This document shows, piece after piece, positions 27,764 to 37,415 of a stretch of DNA of 64,000 nucleotides. Position 1 is the stretch's first letter. Each line of letters starts with the position of its first letter. The position numbers were made by a program, and so were the translations under genes. The DNA lies in NCBI GenBank assembly GCA_024802545.1, contig CP103416.1, forward strand, positions 2,294,001 through 2,358,000. Direction: 5' to 3'. The notes beneath the pieces are model-generated. The model was not told where the DNA came from and did not search any database. It saw nothing but the letters and a program-made list of their open reading frames with translations. Source of the DNA: SAR92 clade bacterium H455. Its GTDB lineage: Bacteria > Pseudomonadota > Gammaproteobacteria > Pseudomonadales > Porticoccaceae.

Positions 27764-28547
27764 ATGCTTCCTCAGAAAGTTCATTTTGTACCAATGACCA
27801 GAGATCATCCATGCCGCGGAGTAAAATTGCCAGCTGCCTTAAACTCTCATTCAACCTACCCGGCCTCATCCCGATGTCTACGCAGCTAGAGGGCAGATTG
27901 GTTTTATGAAATCGCAATGCATCCAAGGCCGGATGACCCAATGCTGCATATTCCCAGTCGAGAACAATCAGCCCATCCGCGGTAACCAAAATATTTTCCG
28001 GCACCAGATCGTGATGGCAAATAACCGCTGGCCAGTCTGCAGCATCAATCGCCGCAGCCGCGGTGAGTATGGTTTGCTGCAGCCCCTCGATGGCGAAGGC
28101 ACTGCCTAACTGATCAATATAAGCCTGGCAGTACTGAACATAATTACGCCGCTGTAACTGAGTAATTTTCACATTCTGAATACGCTGCAATAGCTGATTC
28201 AATGCAGCCATTTGCTGCGTACTGCGACTGTCCTCTTCACGCCATTGGCGACCTTCATGGAAAACACTCACCAATACTTCATCGGTGCGGAAGAGTACTT
28301 TTGGCACGGCGCCAGTTGGCTGTAACAATTCGAGAATTAATCCTTCCCGTTTGCGATCAATGCCCAAACTAGCGCCATTCAGAGCATTAATTCTCACCAC
28401 CGTTTTAAAGTTATCCTGAGCGACCAAAAAAGAACGGTTGGTGCGGCCACCAATCAATTCTCGCACCAGCGTCGGCTGCGCAGTTAATTCACCGCTGCCA
28501 GTATCCCACTGGCGCCAGTTAGCGAGAGTTTGCTGAAGCAGTTGCAT
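27747..28547 (-). CDS. Phosphotransferase, probable thiamine kinase-like
   Basis: A 266-residue APH/choline-kinase-fold protein. The catalytic loop CHHDLVPEN (177-185) and DWE (197-199) are intact, and GGRTNRSF (33-40) forms the nucleotide loop. The fold phosphorylates small hydroxylated compounds such as choline, ethanolamine or thiamine. Its place in a TPP-riboswitch operon directly after a PnuT-type permease makes thiamine kinase (YcfN/ThiK role) the best functional guess, trapping imported thiamine as the monophosphate. The start at 28547 overlaps the permease stop by 29 bp; another in-frame start at 28589 is possible. It overlaps msrB by 17 bp. Confidence 0.78.
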   Translation of the reverse strand: MQLLQQTLANWRQWDTGSGELTAQPTLVRELIGGRTNRSFLVAQDNFKTVVRINALNGASLGIDRKREGLILELLQPTGAVPKVLFRTDEVLVSVFHEGRQWREEDSRSTQQMAALNQLLQRIQNVKITQLQRRNYVQYCQAYIDQLGSAFAIEGLQQTILTAAAAIDAADWPAVICHHDLVPENILVTADGLIVLDWEYAALGHPALDALRFHKTNLPSSCVDIGMRPGRLNESLRQLAILLRGMDDLWSLVQNELSEEAYEQST

Positions 28548-29160
28548 AGACAGACGGCTGAACCTCATCGACAAGTGAATTTGCGGCAAGATTTTGCTGC
28601 TGCAAACTCTTCAGCCAAAAACGGTAACCCATTACCGACAGTACCATGTACAACAATAGGAGCGCCACGGTTTGATAGAGTTCACGATCCCAGTAGAGAT
28701 AGATTGAGGCACTGTTGATGACAATCCAGTAGAGCCAATTATCGATCACTTTGCGCGCCACCATCACCGTGGTCAAAACCGCTCCCCAGGTGGTAAAAGA
28801 ATCCAGATAGGGCAGTCGCGCATCGCTATTGTTAGCCAGCAAATATCCTGAGACAGCAGTGGCAACAGCAATCAGAAAAATGGCATTGATATGTTGCCTG
28901 GGATTCCAACGTGAAATACTCAGATCGCTATTTTGCTCACCGCCTCGCTGCCACTGATACCAGCCATAGACTGCCATAGCCATATAAAAGATATTCAGTG
29001 CAGACTCCATATAGAGGCTGACATCGCCAAAAATCCATACATAGATTGCGGTGCTGAAGAATGCGCAGTACCAACAGAGGCTATTCTCTTTAATGGCGAG
29101 AAGCAGATAAGCGATGGCCAAGGCTACCGCCACAGTCTCAAGATTTACCCAATCAAACAT
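28519..29160 (-). CDS. pnuT: PnuC/PnuT-family vitamin permease, probable thiamine transporter
   Basis: A 213-residue membrane protein of the PnuC family with about seven predicted helices. The N-terminal half carries the family pattern of AIKEN followed by aromatic residues and NIFYMAMAVYGWYQW (about residues 57-71). PnuC proteins take up nicotinamide riboside by facilitated diffusion and PnuT members take up thiamine. The upstream TPP riboswitch and the following kinase favour thiamine. Metabolic trapping by the kinase would supply directionality. The gene starts 3 bp after the YkoF-like gene and overlaps the kinase start. Confidence 0.82.
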   Translation of the reverse strand: MFDWVNLETVAVALAIAYLLLAIKENSLCWYCAFFSTAIYVWIFGDVSLYMESALNIFYMAMAVYGWYQWQRGGEQNSDLSISRWNPRQHINAIFLIAVATAVSGYLLANNSDARLPYLDSFTTWGAVLTTVMVARKVIDNWLYWIVINSASIYLYWDRELYQTVALLLLYMVLSVMGYRFWLKSLQQQNLAANSLVDEVQPSVYATASANSR

Positions 29161-29163
29161 GGC

Positions 29164-29412
29164 TTATAGCGCCTCGTAACCAGGGATAATTTTCGCCACA
29201 TAAACAGCCATATTAAATTCTAAATAGCAGGCGGCGATGGTTTCCTGCACAGCGTTCATCGCGTGTTTATATTCCCCCTGTACCACTGTGCTGGTGGGGA
29301 ATGTAATGATCTCCAGATTATCAAACTGATTAATCTTTTCAATAAACCCATCAATGGGAGGAATAAAATCCTCCCGGTTGGGATACATACTGATATCGAT
29401 TGTCACCTGCAT
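29164..29412 (-). CDS. YkoF-like thiamine/HMP-binding domain protein
   Basis: An 82-residue protein whose pattern ISMYPNREDFIPPI, followed by STVVQGEYKHAM and a final VAKIIPGY, resembles one YKOF/thiamin-binding (DUF77-like) module. The ferredoxin-like domain of B. subtilis YkoF binds thiamine and hydroxymethylpyrimidine. No signal peptide is visible, so it should be cytosolic. It lies between the TonB receptor (24 bp) and the PnuT gene (3 bp) in the TPP-riboswitch operon, consistent with carrying or sensing the vitamin near the permease. Assignment rests on motif resemblance and context. Confidence 0.68.
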   Translation of the reverse strand: MQVTIDISMYPNREDFIPPIDGFIEKINQFDNLEIITFPTSTVVQGEYKHAMNAVQETIAACYLEFNMAVYVAKIIPGYEAL

Positions 29413-29436
29413 ATAAAACTCCTTTTCATGAGGCGG

Positions 29437-31545
29437 TTAAAAGTCGTATTGGCCGCTGATGCCGAATATGCGAGGCTCGCCAAATTGATAGTAAGCTTCG
29501 GTCGCATAAAACTTGCGCGGGTCATTACCAAAGCCTCCGAAACCACGCACAATCACATCTTTATCCGTGAGATTACGACCCCAGATAGATATATCCCAGC
29601 CGCCCAGCTCATAGTTTAACCGTACATTGACCAACTCATAAGACTGAGTCTGCTCATTGTGGCTGGAGGACAGATAAAATTTATCCTTGCCTTCAACATC
29701 AACGCTAACCGAAAGGCTGTCATTGACCCGATAGCTGCCACCTAGAGCAAACTGATAGTCGGGGGCATGGGCCTGCTGGCGACTATCAAGATCCACAGAC
29801 AGAGGAATATCATATTCAGCGGACAGTAAACCCAGACTGCCGAACCAGGCTAGGGACTCTGTGGCCAGCCAATTAAATTCCACCTCAATACCGTAGTTAG
29901 ATCCACTAGCAGCATTGCCAAAGTAGTCGGTAAAATCCACCGCATTGCTGTCGTCTCGCGACTGAACCAAAGATTGCTTAATTTGAATATCATCGCGCTT
30001 TTGATAGAAAGCAGCCACCTGAGTTTGCAGCCGATCATCCAACCAGCGCCCTTTAATACCAGCCTCAAAATTCCACATCAACTCAGTATCGAACTCACGC
30101 TCTTGCACTGCTAGAGCGGGGTCACTGTTAACACCACCAGCTTTATAGCCCCGAGAAACCAAACCATAAATCATTTGATCAACCGTGATCTGGTATTGTA
30201 GAGCCAAGCGTCCACCCCAGAGGCTTTCGTCGACGCTATGGGCAACGGAATCACTGTCAGTGTAGGTTGCATTGCGATTCTCAACCCGCAGCCCGCTAAT
30301 CAGGGTTACCGATTCAGACAACTGCGTACCCAACTGAGCGTAAAGGGCTTTATTAGTTGTATCAAAGTCGCTGGTGAAATCCCCTGCGGCATAGGTGTAT
30401 TGACGCAGCAACTGCTCATCCTGATCGCGCCAGTAAATACCAACAACCCAGTCTGAACTACCATTTAAGATTCGTGCTTCAGGTTCTGACACCAGTTTGA
30501 TATCAACAGTGGCATTATCGCGCTGACGACTATAGTTATCGGTGGAGTTGTACTCCCACCCTGCACAGGGCTCGCCAGTGCAGATATCGGGAAATGCCCA
30601 GTCCTCGTCATAACCGTATTCGAGATCATTGTCGGCAAAACTCACCAAACTAATGACTTCGAAATTATCCGCGCCCTGCCAGCGACTCTCGACTGCCGCA
30701 GCCGTAGCCTGATGGCGATCATGCCCAGGCATATCTGAGAGTGTATTACGGGTGTTATCCAGTGAAAAAGCATCGTAACCATTGTCCGCATCAACATGGA
30801 ACAGGGTCAATTTTAGATCCAGATCATCACTGGCCTGCCAATCTAAAATACTACGAAAACTGAGCTCATCAATATTGTTGGTGTCATCGCGCTTGAGAAA
30901 ATCATTCTCTATATAGCCGTCGCTACTGTGCTGTTGAACGGCAATTCGATAACCCAGAGATTCGCTGATCGGCCCACCCACTGCTGCACTGACAGTGCGC
31001 GTGTCGTAATCGCCGACAGAGACTTGCATATTGCCCTGTAGCTGTTCGCTGGGCTGATTGGATCTGAGATTGATCAGCCCCGCCAGTGCATTGGCGCCGT
31101 AGAGCGTACCCTGAGGACCCCTCAGTATCTCGATCTGAGCTATATCCATGGTCGTTGCCGCACCGGCAATACCAGTAAAATCAATGCCGTCGACCAATGT
31201 TCCCACAGAGGGGTTTAACGGCTCAATAAACTGACTGCGCTCGCCAATACCGCGAATCTGAATAAAGCGCCCGCGGGAAGCACCGCTGGAAAAATTAACA
31301 TTAGGCGCTAAATTGAGCACCTGCTCTAGATGTCTTGCCTGGCGCTGAGCTATGGCTGCGCTATCGAAAACGGTGACACTGGCGGGAGTTTGCAACAGGG
31401 TGGTGTCACGAAAATCAGAGGTGACAACAATCTCTTCAATGGCGCTCTCTGGTAGTACTGACTCGGATATCACAGGTGTCGACAAGACAGTCAAAGCTGC
31501 AGCAAGCAAAGTGGGGATTGGGGTAATTATTTTATAGCGGTTCAT
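29437..31545 (-). CDS. TonB-dependent receptor for thiamine (inferred)
   Basis: A 702-residue outer-membrane receptor. It has a signal peptide (about residues 1-27) and a TonB box region EEIVVTSDF. The plug motifs IRGIGERSQF and EILRGPQGTLYGANALAG follow, then a beta-barrel with C-terminal YDF. It is the first gene after the TPP riboswitch, followed by a YkoF-like protein, a PnuT permease and a kinase, so thiamine or a thiamine precursor is the likely ligand (inference; comparable to the OMR1 receptors described in TPP regulons). A GAGG ribosome binding site precedes the ATG. It shows the usual FGxGNDPRKFYATEAY barrel end seen in this receptor class. Confidence 0.9.
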   Translation of the reverse strand: MNRYKIITPIPTLLAAALTVLSTPVISESVLPESAIEEIVVTSDFRDTTLLQTPASVTVFDSAAIAQRQARHLEQVLNLAPNVNFSSGASRGRFIQIRGIGERSQFIEPLNPSVGTLVDGIDFTGIAGAATTMDIAQIEILRGPQGTLYGANALAGLINLRSNQPSEQLQGNMQVSVGDYDTRTVSAAVGGPISESLGYRIAVQQHSSDGYIENDFLKRDDTNNIDELSFRSILDWQASDDLDLKLTLFHVDADNGYDAFSLDNTRNTLSDMPGHDRHQATAAAVESRWQGADNFEVISLVSFADNDLEYGYDEDWAFPDICTGEPCAGWEYNSTDNYSRQRDNATVDIKLVSEPEARILNGSSDWVVGIYWRDQDEQLLRQYTYAAGDFTSDFDTTNKALYAQLGTQLSESVTLISGLRVENRNATYTDSDSVAHSVDESLWGGRLALQYQITVDQMIYGLVSRGYKAGGVNSDPALAVQEREFDTELMWNFEAGIKGRWLDDRLQTQVAAFYQKRDDIQIKQSLVQSRDDSNAVDFTDYFGNAASGSNYGIEVEFNWLATESLAWFGSLGLLSAEYDIPLSVDLDSRQQAHAPDYQFALGGSYRVNDSLSVSVDVEGKDKFYLSSSHNEQTQSYELVNVRLNYELGGWDISIWGRNLTDKDVIVRGFGGFGNDPRKFYATEAYYQFGEPRIFGISGQYDF

Positions 31546-31626
31546 GTAGAGCCTCAGTAACAGTATGAAAAGTTAAGGAGACCCGGAGACAAAAGACGAA
31601 GAAAGGTGACGGTCAAGAATTCCTAT

Positions 31627-31699
31627 TCCTACGCCGGCATAATCCGGATCAGGTTCAAAGGGTACTTCTCAGGCCACTGAAAACGGCCGCCCCTTAGGA
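31627..31699 (-). promoter_or_regulatory. TPP riboswitch (THI element)
   Basis: On the minus strand this shows the aptamer hallmarks: AGGGGC, CTGAGA, ACCCTTTGAACCTGATC, then GGATTATGCCGGCGTAGGA. The outer P1 helix pairs TCCTA with TAGGA at the two ends. It lies 81 nt upstream of the TonB receptor ATG in the same orientation. TPP binding is expected to shut off the downstream thiamine-uptake operon. The expression platform is not a clear terminator, so control may be translational. Confidence 0.95.
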
Positions 31700-31842
31700 T
31701 AACGAGATTATGATAGCATCGCTTCTGAGCAAGATACATTCCCTGCAGAACTTTTTTCTCAGCTAGCAGTAAAACCTGCTTACACTTGAGGTATGTCATG
31801 CCTTGGCGCCCAAGAAGGCCATTGGATGAGCTATCAATAACA

Positions 31843-32514
31843 CTAAACGGTAAAGGCAAGCATCCGGCTCAGCTCACACAGGGGGCGACCCGACTGCTCG
31901 CGAAGATCGGCAAATACCTGCTCCACCAGGCGCAAATCTCGCTGGGCCGTAGGACTGAATTTTTTCATCAGACCTTGTCTGACCAGCGCATCGCTGACAT
32001 CTTGGGTCAGTAGAAAGGTATCCTTACCCATGCTGCGCAACATTCCCGGGCCTGAGTTACCACCCAGTCGCGAACCATTTTTTTTCAGTTCTAACCACAA
32101 ACCAACAATATCATTCTCTGGCCAGTCGGCAATAAATTTGCCGAAGCTACCGTGACTATGCTGTTTATCCAGCACATACATCGCATTGTGGCGCACAGAA
32201 ACAATCTTCGTGAAGTTACGCACTATGCGCGTATCTTTACCCAGCTCCTCAAGCTTTTCATCACTGAAATGGGCGATGGCTAGGGGATTAAACTTGGAGA
32301 AAGCCTCCTCAAAGCCAGGCCATTTGTTATCGATAACTCTCCAAACGAAGCCGGCGCGGAACACACAGCGAGTCATCATCGACAGATAGCGATCATCCCC
32401 TTGGGCCGCCAGCTGCTCTGAACTTCTTGGACGCGGCAAACTGGCTTCCAGTTGCTCGACACCACCGCGGTTTTTAGCCGCCAATTTATAGATATTTTTG
32501 TAGGTTGTCTTCAC
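31843..32514 (-). CDS. DNA-3-methyladenine glycosylase I-like protein (Tag/HhH-GPD superfamily)
   Basis: A 223-residue protein whose central region (RAGFVWRVIDNKWPGFEEAF, then a RIVRNFTKI segment) aligns by eye with E. coli Tag (QAGLSWITVLKKRENYRACF and IIRHRGKI). Tag excises 3-methyladenine from alkylated DNA. The glutamate that precedes the QAGLSW segment in Tag appears to be replaced by Cys here, and the N-terminal zinc cysteine is absent. It may therefore be an inactive or altered-specificity relative. The C-terminal helix-rich tail LREQSGRPLCELSRMLAF is unusual. The gene is divergent from nothing and probably monocistronic. Confidence 0.75.
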   Translation of the reverse strand: MKTTYKNIYKLAAKNRGGVEQLEASLPRPRSSEQLAAQGDDRYLSMMTRCVFRAGFVWRVIDNKWPGFEEAFSKFNPLAIAHFSDEKLEELGKDTRIVRNFTKIVSVRHNAMYVLDKQHSHGSFGKFIADWPENDIVGLWLELKKNGSRLGGNSGPGMLRSMGKDTFLLTQDVSDALVRQGLMKKFSPTAQRDLRLVEQVFADLREQSGRPLCELSRMLAFTV

Positions 32515-32714
32515 TCGAATTACCTGTGGGATTCAATATTGACGGGATATTTGGCTTTCTCTCTGGTCGATTCTTTAGCCTGCAAAGATACTAACCTGAA
32601 GCAAATCCCTCAGCGGCAACATTTTTACACTCTCAGGGGCATTACGCGAAGTATCGGACTCTAGATTAGCTTGGCTGGTCGCGACATTAGTTGCCGCATG
32701 AGTTGAAGAGAAAC

Positions 32715-33371
32715 TTAAGCAGCCAAATCAACAAAAAATCCAGCCACAATAAACAACAGCAACAGAGCAAAAAGCTTATTCAGCCAAGTACCGGTCTGCT
32801 GATATCGAAGTAGGCTATTCGGTCGAGAGATAACCACTGCCACAAGCATATACCAAAGTGCATCGACAGTTCCGGCAATCGCAGCCATAACCAACTTCAC
32901 CCAAAATACGCTGTCAACGCTGACAAACTGACTAAATAATGCGCTAAAAAAAAGAATAATTTTAGGATTGACCAGAGCGATTAAAAATCCATCGCGGGCA
33001 GCGGCCCATTTTGGGCCAGCTACTGAACTTGATGTGTCAGCGCTTTGGCTGAGATCTTGATCAAGGGCTCTGTTAGGGGCTTTATTGGGAGTAGCAAAAA
33101 GTAACTTCGTCGCCATCCAGACTAAATAGAGACAACCAGCTAGTTGCAGTAGATTAAAAGCGATTTCATAACGACTCAATAGACCGACTAGGCCAAGTGC
33201 CGTAAGCATTGCAAAAGCCATTATAGCTAACCCATGAGCTACCGCCCCAATCATCCCTGAGAGGCGACCATGATTCAGAGTTAGACTGCCGATCACGGCT
33301 AAGCTAGGGCCGGGGGACATGGCTCCCAATAAGCATGCCATTGTCACCGACAACCAAAATACCGCATCCAT
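32715..33371 (-). CDS. LysE/RhtB-family amino-acid exporter
   Basis: A 218-residue inner-membrane protein with about six helices. The family N-terminal signature AMSPGPSLAVIGSLTLNHGRLSG spans about residues 17-39, and a conserved LVNPKIILFFSALFSQFV segment lies at about 132-149. LysE/RhtB proteins export amino acids or related small molecules by proton antiport. The substrate is unknown. It stands alone with 200 bp to the Tag-like gene on the left. Confidence 0.88.
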   Translation of the reverse strand: MDAVFWLSVTMACLLGAMSPGPSLAVIGSLTLNHGRLSGMIGAVAHGLAIMAFAMLTALGLVGLLSRYEIAFNLLQLAGCLYLVWMATKLLFATPNKAPNRALDQDLSQSADTSSSVAGPKWAAARDGFLIALVNPKIILFFSALFSQFVSVDSVFWVKLVMAAIAGTVDALWYMLVAVVISRPNSLLRYQQTGTWLNKLFALLLLFIVAGFFVDLAA

Positions 33372-33587
33372 AACTACCCTTATACCATCGACTAAACACT
33401 CATTTATACAGGCTTGCGAGAATAAAGAACAGCTAAAAAAACCTTAACCCAGCTAAGGTTAAAGGCGTGCCTCTTGAGAGTATCCGCTTTAAACTTTATT
33501 AAAAAGTGAATAAGATAGAAAGAGTTAGACATGTAAGCCGATAACGGATACCCATGCAGAGATGCTCAAATAAAAGCAGGACCGCAT

Positions 33588-33773
33588 ATGCAACGTAAAG
33601 ATTTGGAGTCCAACAACAGAGTGGTTATTAGCGCAGCGGAACTTGAAAAACAGTTTGATGCGGGGCTCGGGAATTTTAAAGTGCTGTTAAACAAAGTTGA
33701 TAGCACTGAGCGAGAAGAACTGTTTGAATTACTGGAGACAGCAATTAAAGAGATCGCCGCAGCAAAAAAATAA
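33588..33773 (+). CDS. Small hypothetical protein
   Basis: A 61-residue charged, mostly helical peptide with no recognised domain. An AGGA lies about 10 nt before the ATG and the frame ends in an AAAAAATAA tract. Codon use resembles neighbouring genes. It stands in a 490-bp interval between the LysE exporter and the XRE regulator. It could be a real small acidic protein or a chance frame. Confidence 0.4.
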   Translation: MQRKDLESNNRVVISAAELEKQFDAGLGNFKVLLNKVDSTEREELFELLETAIKEIAAAKK

Positions 33774-33862
33774 CTTAAGAGACCTTGAGCGTTTAGTCTA
33801 GTGAGGCAAAAACCTCCGGTCCAATTAAACCTGAAGTATTAAAAACGTTAACTCTCCAGGAC

Positions 33863-34186
33863 CTATGCATCGCCATTAAATTTATCAGCGACCTGAGAAA
33901 ATAAGGCTTTTCGGTCAGCTTTAGATAGCCCCAATATTCTATTGAACACATCCTCAACGGCTTTCGGGTCTTTCTTTGTCGATTTCTGAGTAGCTGAACT
34001 GCCATAGAGCGATTCTACGGCCACACCAAAATAGTTGGCGATACTAATCATTGAGTCACGCCGTGGATCTTGGGTGACCTGACTAAGGATGCGATTAATC
34101 GTCGGCTGGGGAACTCCAGTGGCTCGCGAAAGCGCACTCTGAGAAATGCCTTCTTGCTCCATTAATCGTGCTAGCTCTGTACTCAT
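33863..34186 (-). CDS. Small XRE-family HTH regulator
   Basis: A 107-residue protein with an N-terminal lambda-repressor-like helix-turn-helix (about residues 1-60: EGISQSALSRATGVPQPTINRI). A short helical tail without a sensor domain follows. Upstream in-frame starts at 34228 and 34198 exist, but the ATG at 34186 has AGAGGA just before it and starts where the HTH fold begins. Target genes are unknown. It is not part of a toxin-antitoxin pair as far as the neighbours show, and it is monocistronic between two genes of unrelated function. Confidence 0.75.
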   Translation of the reverse strand: MSTELARLMEQEGISQSALSRATGVPQPTINRILSQVTQDPRRDSMISIANYFGVAVESLYGSSATQKSTKKDPKAVEDVFNRILGLSKADRKALFSQVADKFNGDA

Positions 34187-34300
34187 AGATCCTCTCATTC
34201 TCCAATTATGAACTGCCTTACTATCCATTGATGTATTATTTTTAGTCGATTTTTAAGAGTCTTTCCAGTTTATTAATTACACTTAAAATAATTTTTCTAT

Positions 34301-35161
34301 TTAGATATCAATAGCCTGCAAAATATCGGGCCTATCGGTAATAATACCGTCAACACCGAGTTCAATCAGTTTTAGCATTTTTTGTGGATCGTTGACAGTC
34401 CAAACATCGACCGCCAAATTGAGTTCGTCTGCGGCTCTAATTAACGATTTGGAAACCAGTGGTACGCCGTAGTATTCAAATGGCAATTGCACTGAGTAGC
34501 CAGGCGACTTATACAGATGCCCTAGGCCTATCCAGCTCAACAAAACCATCACACGCGCTTCCTCTTCTCCAAGAGAAGTTGGTACCTCAGGACAAACTTG
34601 ACGAAAATTCTCAAGTACCGAGGAGTAAAAAGACCCCACTAGCACCTGATTCTGTAAGCCATAAGCCAACACCAACCAACATAACTGAACACCGGTCTCC
34701 CTGTCATCGGGTTTTAATTCAATTAGAAACCTCGTGTTCGGAAGGGCTTTAAACACTGATTCCAGAGAGGCTATGCGTATACCTGCGACAGCTAGCTTTG
34801 TTGGGTAGTCATCTTCATGAAACCCTACATCAAAAATTTTCAGTTCCGACAGTGTCATATCGGCAATATAACCACTGCCATTGGTCGTCGTATCAATACT
34901 TGCATCATGCCTAAGCACAACTATTTTATCCAGCGTCAAATGGACATCGAGTTCAACAATATCTGCGCCTACGGCCACAGCATTGATAGCACCCTCCAGC
35001 GTATTACCCGGTACCAGTTCGCGACCGGTGCCATGGGCAATATTATTGAAGCTTTGACTTTGGTAGAACGGAATAGAGTGCACGCGACTGTAGCCGGGCA
35101 GAATAAGTAGTATTCCGTATACCAGAGACAGGCAGAGCAATATAAAGAAAAAATTACGCAT
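34301..35161 (-). CDS. Glycerophosphodiester phosphodiesterase family protein, membrane-anchored
   Basis: A 286-residue protein with an N-terminal hydrophobic anchor or signal (residues 3-22), then a GDPD TIM-barrel domain. The metal and acid motif ELDVHLT (Glu70, Asp72) and the RHDASID region (His85) are conserved. The usual HRG...PENT start of the family reads HGT...PGNT (43-54). GDPD enzymes hydrolyse glycerophosphodiesters to glycerol-3-phosphate. The N-terminal anchor suggests a periplasm-facing or membrane-tethered enzyme acting on lipid headgroups. Glycerol-3-phosphate chemistry also occurs in the 8.8-13.7 kb operon, but no direct link is shown. Confidence 0.8.
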   Translation of the reverse strand: MRNFFFILLCLSLVYGILLILPGYSRVHSIPFYQSQSFNNIAHGTGRELVPGNTLEGAINAVAVGADIVELDVHLTLDKIVVLRHDASIDTTTNGSGYIADMTLSELKIFDVGFHEDDYPTKLAVAGIRIASLESVFKALPNTRFLIELKPDDRETGVQLCWLVLAYGLQNQVLVGSFYSSVLENFRQVCPEVPTSLGEEEARVMVLLSWIGLGHLYKSPGYSVQLPFEYYGVPLVSKSLIRAADELNLAVDVWTVNDPQKMLKLIELGVDGIITDRPDILQAIDI

Positions 35162-35323
35162 AAGACTTATCGCACTATTCAGGCACTAGCTTAGTGCGCT
35201 AACAATAGGTCCTCCGACCGAGAGCAGACCCAGACAAATTTTGGCCCTAGTATAACTACGCAGCTAAAGGTATATCAATATATCCTTTATCACCCAGAAG
35301 CAAGCAGCTTAAATCGCCAGGCC

Positions 35324-37261
35324 TTATCTGTTTTTTCGGCTGGCAATCAGCTCATCAACTACCGCAGGATCTGCCAGCGTCGAGGTATCACCCAAGCTAT
35401 CCAGCTCACTGGCAGCGACTTTGCGCAAGATGCGTCGCATTATTTTCCCCGAACGGGTCTTGGGCAACCCCGGAGCCCACTGAATAATATCCGGCTTGGC
35501 GATCGGACCAATTTCTTTAACGCAGAGGGCGATCAACTCTAGACGCAACTCTTCGTCAGGGTCGACGCCATTCATTGGCGTGACGTAACAGTAAATGCCC
35601 TGACCTTTAACATCATGGGGATAGCCTACGACTGCAGCCTCTGCGATTTTTTCATGGAGCACTAGAGCACTCTCTACCTCAGCAGTACCCATGCGATGGC
35701 CTGAAATATTTAGCACATCATCAACTCGACCGGTAATCCAGTAGCAACCATCCTCATCCCGACGTGCACCGTCGCCGGTAAAATAATAGCCGGCATAGGG
35801 TCTAAAGTAGGTCTCGACAAAGCGCTGATGATCACCGTAGATAGTGCGAATCTGACTCGGCCAAGATGCTTTAATCATCAATAGTCCTTCACCTGGCCCA
35901 TCAATTTCCCGACTCTCGGCATCCAGCAACACTGGTTGCACACCAAAAAATGGCTTTGTTGCAGAGCCGGGCTTTAGAGCTGTAGCACCGGGGAGCGGCG
36001 TCAACATATGAGCGCCGGTCTCAGTTTGCCACCAGGTGTCGACAATGGGACAGCGAGACTCTCCCACCACGCGGTGATACCAGTCCCACGCTTCAGGATT
36101 GATTGGCTCACCCACAGTGCCGAGCAACTTAAGTGAGCTGCGTGAACTGCTCTTAACAAAACTATCGCCACAGGCCATTAAAGATCTAATCGCGGTTGGC
36201 GCAGTGTAAAACTGATTGACCTTATGCTTGTCGATAACCTGCCAGAATCGTGAGGCATCCGGATAGGTTGGCACGCCCTCAAACATCAACGTGATAGCGC
36301 CATTACACAGTGGACCATACAAAATATAACTGTGGCCAGTGACCCAACCAACATCTGCAGTACACCAAAATACATCGCCATCTTTATAGTCGAAAGTGTA
36401 TTTGTGGGTCATCGCAGCCATCAACAGATAACCACCAGTGCTATGGACAACGCCTTTGGGCTTACCCGTTGAGCCCGAGGTGTAGAGAATAAACAGCGGA
36501 TCTTCGGCATCCATAGTTTCTGGCGCACAGTCTTGAGCAACAGACTCCATGGATTCTTGATACCAGATATCTCGACTCTGCTGCCAATCTATAGTGCCGC
36601 CGGTGCGACGGACAACCAGGCAGGTATGAACATCGGGGCAGTTTGCCAAGGCCCTGTCAGTGTTGGCCTTAAGCGGAATAGCCTTGCCTGCACGCAAGCC
36701 CTCATCCGCTGTAATCACGACCTGGCAATCGGAATCGAGAATACGGTCTTTTAACGCCTCCGGAGAAAAACCTCCAAATACCACTGAGTGCACGGCACCA
36801 ATGCGGGCGCAGGCGAGCATGGCATAGGCTGCCTCAGGAATCATTGGCATATAGATACACACCCGATCACCTTTTTTGACGCCCCGCTGACGCAGTACAT
36901 TGCCTAATCGAGAGACTTGCTCGTGGAGTTGAGCGTAGCTAATATGGGCATGGTCCGAAGGATCGTCCCCCTCCCAGATAATCGCGGTTTGATCTGCCCG
37001 ATCAACTAGGTGACGATCAATACAGTTAACGGCCACATTGAGCTTGCCACCCTCAAACCAGGCTGCCTGACCCTGTTCAATATCACTGCGGCAAACGGTT
37101 TCCCAAGGTTTTTCCCAAGTTAAAAACTGCGCCGCCTGATCGCCCCAAAACTGCTCGGGATTATCCACCGACTGACGATACATAGCCTTATAAGTAGCTT
37201 CATCAATCCAAGCTGAATCGGACCATTGCTGGGGAATTGGGTGGGTTGGGGAATCTGACAT
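35324..37261 (-). CDS. acs: Acetyl-CoA synthetase
   Basis: A 645-residue AMP-forming ligase that activates acetate to acetyl-CoA through acetyl-AMP. Core motifs are [18 protein letters not shown] (about residues 263-280), DTWWQTETG and [24 protein letters not shown]. The C-terminal acetylation-site motif [11 protein letters not shown] is intact, so control by Pat/CobB-type acetylation is plausible. Length equals typical Acs (650). It is monocistronic, divergent from nothing and separated from hexR by 154 bp on the same strand. Confidence 0.96.
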   Translation of the reverse strand: MSDSPTHPIPQQWSDSAWIDEATYKAMYRQSVDNPEQFWGDQAAQFLTWEKPWETVCRSDIEQGQAAWFEGGKLNVAVNCIDRHLVDRADQTAIIWEGDDPSDHAHISYAQLHEQVSRLGNVLRQRGVKKGDRVCIYMPMIPEAAYAMLACARIGAVHSVVFGGFSPEALKDRILDSDCQVVITADEGLRAGKAIPLKANTDRALANCPDVHTCLVVRRTGGTIDWQQSRDIWYQESMESVAQDCAPETMDAEDPLFILYTSGSTGKPKGVVHSTGGYLLMAAMTHKYTFDYKDGDVFWCTADVGWVTGHSYILYGPLCNGAITLMFEGVPTYPDASRFWQVIDKHKVNQFYTAPTAIRSLMACGDSFVKSSSRSSLKLLGTVGEPINPEAWDWYHRVVGESRCPIVDTWWQTETGAHMLTPLPGATALKPGSATKPFFGVQPVLLDAESREIDGPGEGLLMIKASWPSQIRTIYGDHQRFVETYFRPYAGYYFTGDGARRDEDGCYWITGRVDDVLNISGHRMGTAEVESALVLHEKIAEAAVVGYPHDVKGQGIYCYVTPMNGVDPDEELRLELIALCVKEIGPIAKPDIIQWAPGLPKTRSGKIMRRILRKVAASELDSLGDTSTLADPAVVDELIASRKNR

Positions 37262-37415
37262 TGAGCGACAGCCTCACATAGTTAATTAAATTGCGGTGTG
37301 AGAATAGTCTAGTGGAAAGCAGCAGCTGTGCTCAAGTTTATATAGCGAATGGCGGTCATTTGCAAAATCCGACAATCGACATCAGAAAGGCACCGAAATC
37401 AGCGCACCAAGTCGA

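Noticed and set aside
31629-31859. 76-residue minus-strand frame upstream of the TonB receptor
   Set aside because: It overlaps the TPP riboswitch aptamer, which accounts for the sequence conservation expected there.
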